Origin: Zygnema cylindricum
Taxonomy: Eukaryota > Streptophyta > Zygnematophyceae > Zygnematales > Zygnemataceae
NCBI GenBank assembly: GCA_037447655.1
Contig: JBBHKE010002921.1
Span: forward strand, 184,771-220,708
Direction: 5' to 3'
Length of the DNA stretch: 35,938 nucleotides
Below the pieces are notes generated by a model. The model did not search any database. It had not been told where the DNA came from and saw nothing but the letters and a program-made list of their open reading frames with translations. The position numbers were made by a program, and so were the translations under genes. Positions 30,229 through 35,938 of this stretch are shown here, one piece after another. Position 1 is the stretch's first letter; each line of letters starts with the position of its first letter.

Positions 30229-30718
30229 CACCGCGAATCGTAATTAGAGTAAATAACGCTAATTCGGTCGCCCTAAATTTCGACCCTATCACGTTAAAAA
30301 GAGTAAATGATTCTAAATTATTCATTCTACTATTTAAGGCCAGGTTTAATTAGCGTAAAAATTAATAATATAAGGCTCCTTTTATATAGTGTGGAGTACG
30401 GACGACGTCTGACGGTGCAAAATTGTACTTTTATAAATAAAAAGGTACAAATAATGATTTAGTATCATATAACCGCGTTTAAACAAACCGCGTCGTGTAA
30501 ACGTCATAGTGACGATAAACTGTACGTTTTTCAGATTCTGTACGAATACCTTATTCACAGTAGAGATATTAGCGTGCCAAATTACAATACTTAAATAAAT
30601 TAGAGTAAAATTCCTTTTTGAAAAAGTTATATCACACAAATTAGAGTTCATAACTCTAATTATTTTTTTCTCTTTTTTTACTCTAATTTTTTATTTACTC
30701 TAATTACGATTCCCGGTG
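30229..30718. mobile_element. MITE (f) in the right arm of M2, TSD TA
   Basis: This is 490 bp with TIRs CACCGCGAATCGTAATTAG and CTAATTACGATTCCCGGTG, flanked by TA (30227-30228, 30719-30720). The left arm of M2 near 23430-23450 shows the uninterrupted site. It is the long form, like MITE b, with an AT-rich interior. Confidence 0.85.
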
Positions 30719-30819
30719 TACTTTACTTGTACCAATGTGTACTTCAAACGTACAATTTTTGACAAAATGACGTAAGTGACAATGCGCAACCAAAACAATC
30801 ACTGTCATGATGAATTCCC

Positions 30820-30984
30820 TTAATATAAAAGTTTTTTTTGCCATTTAAAAATGTCTTTCTTCCGTACACACCTATCGAATTTGCGGATCCCACAGTTACG
30901 ATTGAAAAACAAGATTCCCACCTTCCAATTGGGCAATCTCCTATCAAAATCGGATTGGTATGTGCAAAGAGGAGAAGTTTTAAG
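30820..30984. mobile_element. MITE (e), middle piece
   Basis: The sequence (GTACACACCTATCG..., CAGTTACGATTGAAAAAC..., GAGGAGAAGTTTTAAG) follows the interior of MITEs c and d in the same order. It ends at the h2 target duplication. Confidence 0.75.
30977..30984. repeat. h2 target-site duplication, left (GTTTTAAG)
   Basis: This perfect 8-bp copy recurs at 31483-31490. Confidence 0.9.
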
Positions 30985-31482
30985 CATAGTTAAAAAGTAG
31001 GTGAAAGTAGGCCCATACAATATGCCTATTGTATGTAAAACATACAATATGACCTTAAGACCCATATTGTATTGGTCGCATAATGAAAAAAACGAGTTGA
31101 GTTGCACATCGATTGATAGAGAATGAAACGTTATGCCTAAATTTTGAAAAACATTCGGACAATTTTTTTTTTTTTGTGAATTCTGAGGTACATTTTATTT
31201 TAACCGTCGGATTCGGAAGATTGGACGGTGGCTGATCAAAGTAGCGATCTAAGAAGATCACATGAAAAGCCCATAACACAACTCATCTTACGTCGTGGCA
31301 GTTCGCTGAAAATTTAGTCTGGCGGCGTGCAGTGTACTATGATCATACGTCATATTCGTACGTTTGTACAAGTGTGTGCACAAACAACCACACATACAGT
31401 ATGCTTCCTCCACGCGAGTTTTGTGCCAAGTTTTGTGCGTCTAAAAAAGGCATACCATAAAAACGCCTACTTATAAACTATG
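30985..31482. mobile_element. hAT-like non-autonomous element h2
   Basis: This is 498 bp with ends CATAGTTAAAAAGTAGG and CGCCTACTTATAAACTATG and a perfect 8-bp TSD. The left part matches h1 (including TTGTATGTAAAACATACAA) and the right part matches h0 and h1. It has no transposase. Confidence 0.85.
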
Positions 31483-31533
31483 GTTTTAAGCGGCGAAAAA
31501 AACATTACCATTAATAATAGAGATACACGAAGG
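31483..31533. mobile_element. MITE (e), right piece
   Basis: GGCGAAAAAAACATTACCAT then TAATAGAGATACACG is the MITE right end, slightly mutated at the tip. Confidence 0.7.
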
Positions 31534-31552
31534 TACAGTACTGTACTGTACC
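31532..31552. other. 9-bp-stem palindrome of GTAC words
   Basis: GGTACAGTA and TACTGTACC are separated by CTG, right at the edge of MITE e. Confidence 0.6.
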
Positions 31553-31721
31553 AGTTGGGTAAAAATGGAAAGGTCGCTTATCGTTCCCGAATTCTTGGGT
31601 TGTCGCGTGCGTAGGTTGAACCAGCCGATCGGGTGACGCTCCTACGGGCATACTATATAAAGGAAAGTGAAGTGACTTCGAAGGGATCGAGCGCATTTAG
31701 TTGCGTTAAATCAATTATAGC

Positions 31722-32871
31722 TGAAACTATGTGTGCTCCATTGCCCACAGAAATCGCAGATCCAAAAGAAGCTTATCTAGTTAGTGCCGACTCCAAGTTG
31801 ATACAAACCCAAATGATTGACCCCTTGACAATCAGAACCCCAATACAACTTCACCCCTGTAAAATAAGACTTTCTACCACAGAATGCAAAGTTAGAATAC
31901 GAGCTTTAGGCACATTCACCCACTTTGACTTTCCCTTAAAAATGCAGCCACCTTGGGAGGCAAAAAGTTTGACCGACTACACCCCTGTGTAGCCTGGACT
32001 CCCTTGAGTCTGCAACAAAAAGAATTACTGAATTTGGTCGACCGAGTGAGTTTAAATGAAATGGCAAAGTTTGCCTATTTATACAGATGCTCTTTGGGAG
32101 AGAGGCGACTACCTACCAAAATTATTCTAAGTCTCAAAATCCCTCTCTAAGCTTCCTTGTACTGAGGTACGGTCCAATCTTAAGACCGTACCGTACAATA
32201 AAGTACAGGTACCGTTGTACTTTCTGTACGGTTAATGTATGACATCGCCATAATGTGACATTTGTCACATGCGGAATTATTATCTTACGTTCTGGAAATC
32301 CCGCGATCCTCCCGGATCTTGCCACGTGTCATCCGGAGTGGTGGTACCCGAAAAAGCCAAATCGTCCACTCCGAAACCTCGGCTCGCACCACGGCTGTTC
32401 GATGAAGACCGACATTTAACATTGGCCGTTTAAAAAAAATATCATTTCGTTTATTCCTTGCGGTCCGGAATTTGTGCGATCTAATGCGTTTCCGTGTTTA
32501 GGCCGTCCTGTAACCAGTTAAATGAAAGATACCGCGTATTCAGATTTATATAACTATTGTACCCCATGTACTCTAGCACTGATCGTAGTCTACAGGATAA
32601 AGCTACCGGCTATCGGATTTTTGACGGACGACAGGTACCATTATCAAATCATGGGTCCGTCAAAGATCCTTTTGGTAAACCTACCAAATACTACAACTTG
32701 TCTCTCTCTCTGGGCAGCATGGGCAACCATGGCTCTAGCTTCCTCTCCAACCTTTAGTGACTGCGACAAGTGTGGGGGTTTGGAGAGTGGAGCGAGAGGT
32801 AGGCTGCCTTTGCTGACTTCCTCTTATTGATTTTCCTTTATTCATATCTAGAAAATACATACATTTCAACA
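31722..32871 (-). repeat. RT3 3-prime LTR (left)
   Basis: This is 1150 bp, TG...CA. It has a TATA box (complement of 32076-32083), GTAC palindrome near 32190-32230, G-box core near 32322 and hairpin 32621-32663. Confidence 0.88.
32621..32663. other. conserved LTR hairpin in RT3
   Basis: Outer 9-bp arms TTGACGGAC/GTCCGTCAA enclose an inner CCATTAT/ATCATGG pair with one mismatch. It is the same fold as 25297-25337 of RT2 with a changed inner stem. The right LTR is truncated before this element. Confidence 0.65.
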
Positions 32872-32886
32872 CTCCCTTTATTTTCT
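32872..32886 (-). promoter_or_regulatory. RT3 polypurine tract
   Basis: On the - strand GAAAATAAAGGGAG directly precedes TGTTGAAATG of the LTR. Confidence 0.85.
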
Positions 32887-33800
32887 AGTCTACTTTCCTC
32901 TCAACTCCTACCCCTCTTTTTTTTCTTTTCTTCTCATAAAACTTTAAGTAAACAACCTCATATTCAAATATGTCTATTAGATGAGCTGAAATAAAAATTG
33001 CATCTTGTTGATCACACATTTTTTTTAGCATCCCACTTTCTATAAATCCGAACAAAGATTTTATCCACCTCACCTCTTTTACATCCACACTAAATCCAAT
33101 TATCTTCTTGCAATTCAAACAGTCAGCCCCATCTCCAATATGCAACACACACCCAGATGCTAACCCTTTTACAGGCACACCTTCATAGATGACATCACTC
33201 CCATTAGTGATGTCAAAACCATTACCCCCCAAATTTGTCCTTAAATCAAGAGTCCCTACTAAGTTCCTCATAAAATCTACATCTTCCGAACTCATTTTTT
33301 TATCCATGATAATTACCCCATTTTCTGAACTTTTCTACTCTCACTCATGGAATTCTTTCCACTCTCACTTTCTATTTTTATTCCCAAAAAAAATTTCTCC
33401 TCCCCTAAGATTTTCATTAAATATTCCTCTTCTCCCCTATCTTTTGAACACGTTGAAGTCTCCCTTTCTGACAAGTTATCTGTTTCCAAAATATCTATGA
33501 AACTATCCTCAATATTTTGAACTCCCTCAAGTATCTTCTCTCTCTTTACTTCCCTTTTACCTCCAAAAGCACACTGTTGCTTTCGTGGAATTTCTGTGTG
33601 CTTTTCTCTCTTCTCCATTCTACCTATGCGGAGAAGCTCCACATAATCTTCATCCTCTTTCTCCTCTTCCCCTTCTTCCTCCTCATCCACATTCCAACTT
33701 CTAAGTTATTCCAAACAAGGGCATTCCTCCATATAATGACCCGGTTCCCTACAAAAGAAGCAAACCCCCTTTTTCAAAGCTCCCCTTTCTTTTCCTCTCC
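32885..33800 (-). pseudogene. RT3 zinc knuckle, acidic stretch and relic pol, broken
   Basis: From the right: zinc knuckle VCFFCREPGHYMEECP (33730-33770), a stop near 33704, then an acidic run, an RT-like EEKFFLGIKIESESGK near 33380-33430, and at 32885-33307 an RNase H-like tail (DITNGSDVIYEGVPVKGLAS...CDQQDAIFISAHLIDI). It keeps the two Asp positions equivalent to WSDAS and CDNQ of RT1 but lacks the Glu motif. A further frame break lies near 33310-33340. Compared with RT2 it is older and less deleted at the C-terminus. Confidence 0.75.
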
Positions 33801-33837
33801 CTCTCTTTCCACCGAAGTTCTGATAAGGTTTACCTTT

Positions 33838-34729
33838 CTATTTCTTCCTCTCATCACGCTTTCGCTCGTCACCGCCTTTCCTCTCATCACGCTTTCGCCA
33901 GTCACCACCAGCTGTTAGTGCATTCACCTTGTCACTTCTCCTACGAAGCTCCAAAGTGCTTTCCCTCACAAGAATTATCCCTATGGTAATGCTCGAAGTC
34001 CATGAGGCGCCATCCTTTTCTTGCATACGGTTAATTATGTTTTCGTACTCATCTGGGAGTTTCATGATTAATGTGTTAATCTTTCTCTCTTCAGATTCTA
34101 CATATCCCGCACTAGCAAGCTCAACATATAACGCAACAATATCATTCCAAAAGTCTATCATGCTACCACCTTTATAAACATAGGCCTCTATTATGTGTTA
34201 TACTAATTGATGCCTTTGTATAGTCTCACTCTTATAAATCTGACTTAGTGCTTCCCATATCTCCGAAGACTTGGTTAAATTTATAAGAGTGATAGCTATA
34301 GAGTTAGTTACGTTTCTAAGTATGAGATGTTTTGCTATGGTGTTTTTATACTCCCAGATTTTACTGTCACTTTCTTCAGTTTTAGTTGTAACCCGTACAA
34401 GTGGAACCATAGTCGAGAGCTTAGCTCCGCTCACCATTTGTGTTTTTTTTCCCTTCTCCCGTTTTTCCCCTTCCATGGCAATGATTTTCCTTTCACCTTC
34501 CGTTGCATCTATACACCGGCTGGTTTTCTAGGCAGCCCCAGATGATTCTCCATAGTGAGTTCCCCCTAAAGCCCGGTGGTGGACATCTCACTTGTCCCGA
34601 AACAATTCCCCACAAGTGCTTTTCGAAAAGCAATCCCTCTATCGTAAACTCCCAATAAGTGAAGTTTTTTCCGTCTAACATATGCACCCTAGATAGTGGG
34701 CCCATAACCTGAAACTCTATGTGCTCCAT
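33838..34729 (-). pseudogene. RT3 gag, broken
   Basis: It starts at an intact ATG in the LTR (complement of 34727-34729): MEHIEFQVMGPLSRVHMLDG, reading through the PBS. The capsid core is like RT2 (IWEYKNTIAKHLILRN..., SSEIWEALSQIYKSE, LPDEYENIINRMQEKDGASW). Breaks occur near 34490 (frame) and 34198 (TAA in LVxHIIEAYVYKGG), and it ends in a TAG near 33838 where RT2 reads Asp. It has Trp where RT2 has its stop. Confidence 0.75.
34697..34709 (-). promoter_or_regulatory. RT3 primer-binding site
   Basis: GGTTATGGGCCCA on the - strand, directly at the LTR edge, as in RT1 and RT2. Confidence 0.85.
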
Positions 34730-35604
34730 TGCCTACAGAAATTGCATATCGAAAAGAAGCTCCAATGCCCACAGAAATTGCAGATCCAAAAGAAGCTTAT
34801 CTAATTAGTGCCGACTCCAAGTTGATACAAACTCAAATGATTGACCCCTTGACAATCAGAACCCCAATACAACTTCATCCCTGTAAAATAAGACATTCTA
34901 CCAAAGAATACAAAGTCAGAATATGAGTTTTAGACACATTCACCCACTTTGACTTTCCCTTAGAAATGCAACCACCCTGGCAAGCAAAAACTCTGATCAA
35001 CTACACTCCTGTGTACCCTGGACTCCCTTGAGTTTGGAGCAAAAATAATTACTTAATTTGGTCGACCGAGTGAGTTTAAATTAAATGGCAAAGTTTGCCT
35101 ATTTATACAGATGCTCTCTAGGAGAGAGGCGACTACCTACCAAAATTATTATAAGTCCTAAAATCCCTCTCCAAGCTTCCTAGTACTGAGGTACGGTCTA
35201 ATCGTAAGAACGTACTGTACAATAAAGTACAGGTATCATTGTACTTTCTGTACGGTCAATGTACGACATCGCCATAATGTGACATTTGTCACATCCGCAA
35301 TTATTATCTTGCGTTATGGAAATCCCGCGATCCTCCCGGATCTTGCCACGTGTCATCCTGAGTGGCGATGCTCGAAAACGCCAAATTGTCCACTCCGGAA
35401 CCTCGTCTCGCACCACGGCCGTTCGTTGAAGACCGACATTTAACATTGGCCGTATAGAAATATCATTTCGTTAATTCCGTGGGGTATGGAATTCGTGCGG
35501 TCCGGAATTCGTGCGATCTAATGCATTTCGGTGTACAGGCCGTCCCGTAATCAATAAAGTTAAAGATATTGCGTATTCAGATTTGCATACCTATCGTACC
35601 CCAT
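34710..35604 (-). repeat. RT3 5-prime LTR (right), truncated
   Basis: It matches 31722-32570 and stops matching after GTACCCCATG at about 35604. A 36-bp tandem duplication (34726-34761, 34762-34797) is absent from the other LTR. TATA box: complement of 35100-35107. Confidence 0.85.
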
Positions 35605-35938
35605 GATAGATCCGATACATGCATCCATGACTGAGTGATCGAATGCGACCTGCTTCGATGCCAGCAGGCGTGTACGTGCAGTCAATGAAGCCGTCCCACT
35701 GGTCCTTAGACAGCCTGGCACTGGCGTCACGAGTATCCAGAATCATAGCAGGCATGATAGCAAGTGTGCAGCAGTACGTGGAGGTGAGGGATTCGTGCAC
35801 TTATGCGTACGGTTCATTCAAGCACTACAATCTTCTGACCACAGTGGTGTCAAAGGTGTGCTCGTTCAGTGTTCCCACAATTGACATCCCTCGCATGATG
35901 AAGAATGAACTGGTCGTGAAGTCACTGAGCAGGAAGTC
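35605..35938. other. GC-richer segment of different origin, cut by window edge
   Basis: Composition changes sharply after 35604. On + a frame from ATG 35643 is open for 98 codons to the window end, with no recognised motif. On - the pieces are split by stops and frame changes, but one frame reads SKDQWDGFIDCTYTPAG then EAGRIRSLSHGC, which recalls the QWG...TP.G...G....L region of the second-largest subunit of multisubunit RNA polymerases, including viral types. Either strand could be coding. I cannot decide by eye, and the polymerase match rests on a few residues. Confidence 0.35.

Larger units (their letters stand above)
23337..30819. mobile_element. MULE-like long-TIR element M2, with nested insertions
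   Basis: The ends are GGGAATTGATCATGA and its inverted match, flanked by TTAATATTAA (23327-23336) and TTAATATAAA (30820-30829), a 10-bp duplication with one mismatch. The left arm is 23337-23653 plus 29592-29720, the right arm 29855-30819 minus MITE f, and the loop about 29721-29854. M1 is a relative (shared ends and the TTAGCCGCAAAA phrase). Without insertions it is about 1.05 kb. It has no transposase. Confidence 0.7.
31722..35604 (-). mobile_element. non-autonomous copia-related element RT3, decayed
   Basis: On the - strand: 5-prime LTR (34710-35604, truncated), PBS (34697-34709), gag, zinc knuckle, acidic stretch, relic RT/RNase H, PPT (32872-32886), 3-prime LTR (31722-32871). It has the same plan as RT2 and a clearly related but diverged sequence. 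Several stops and frameshifts are present. No right target duplication can be checked because the right LTR is cut at about 35604. Confidence 0.88.

Noticed and set aside
23337-30819. piggyBac element (TTAA next to GGG ends)
   Set aside because: The TTAA is part of a longer 10-bp duplication and the ends start GGGAATT, not the CCY ends typical of piggyBac; sister M1 has a 9-bp duplication without TTAA.
31633-31992. 119-codon open frame on +
   Set aside because: Most of it is antisense to the RT3 LTR and the start is a GTG; no motif.

Overview
This window looks like a repeat-rich, gene-poor nuclear region of a eukaryote, most probably a green plant or streptophyte alga. I could defend no complete ordinary host gene. 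Two things suggest a plant: the three Ty1/copia-type elements carry a primer-binding site matching the anticodon arm of plant-type initiator tRNA-Met (recalled, not looked up), and a satellite array contains many degenerate CCCTAAA (plant telomere-like) modules. The species is not identifiable by reading.

Layout, left to right. 1-1127: AT-rich DNA with the right part of a hAT-like element. 1128-2734: a PIF/Harbinger-like element (TSD TAA) holding a solo LTR. 3048-9885 (- strand): a nearly full-length but broken copia element, 'RT1', with gag, protease, integrase, RT and RNase H, flanked by perfect ACTAG duplications. 9886-14235: unassigned DNA, then two abutting TAA-flanked elements, F1 and F2. 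14236-16269: a TA microsatellite, a 46-bp palindromic MITE and unassigned DNA. 16270-21200: one satellite array split by a long-TIR MULE-like element (M1, 9-bp TSD) and a Harbinger-like element (B). B carries a gene-like, intron-bearing segment on the - strand. 21941-31535: small MITEs and a deep nest. A MITE (e) hosts a MULE-like element (M2); M2 hosts a Harbinger-like element (C) and another MITE (f); C hosts a young copia-related element, 'RT2' (25106-29587). MITE e also hosts a hAT-like element. 31722-35604 (- strand): 'RT3', an older relative of RT2. 35605-35938: GC-richer, possibly coding DNA that cuts off the RT3 right LTR.

How the parts relate. RT1 has, or had, a full gag-pol. RT2 and RT3 share its LTR logic (PPT, half-tRNA PBS, TATA box, G-box, a folded hairpin) and Gag, but their pol is reduced to a short relic fused after the Gag zinc knuckle. 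They must therefore have depended on enzymes supplied in trans, perhaps by RT1-like elements. The DNA elements appear non-autonomous: no transposase was recognised. Several insertions fall in one arm of a long inverted repeat, so the other arm shows the sequence before insertion; this gives unusually direct proof of target-site choice and insertion order.

The findings most worth checking are the RT2/RT3 Gag plus relic-pol lineage, the Gag start codon lying in the LTR and reading through the primer-binding site, the spliced gene candidate in element B, and the edge segment after 35604. All alignments and counts were made by eye.
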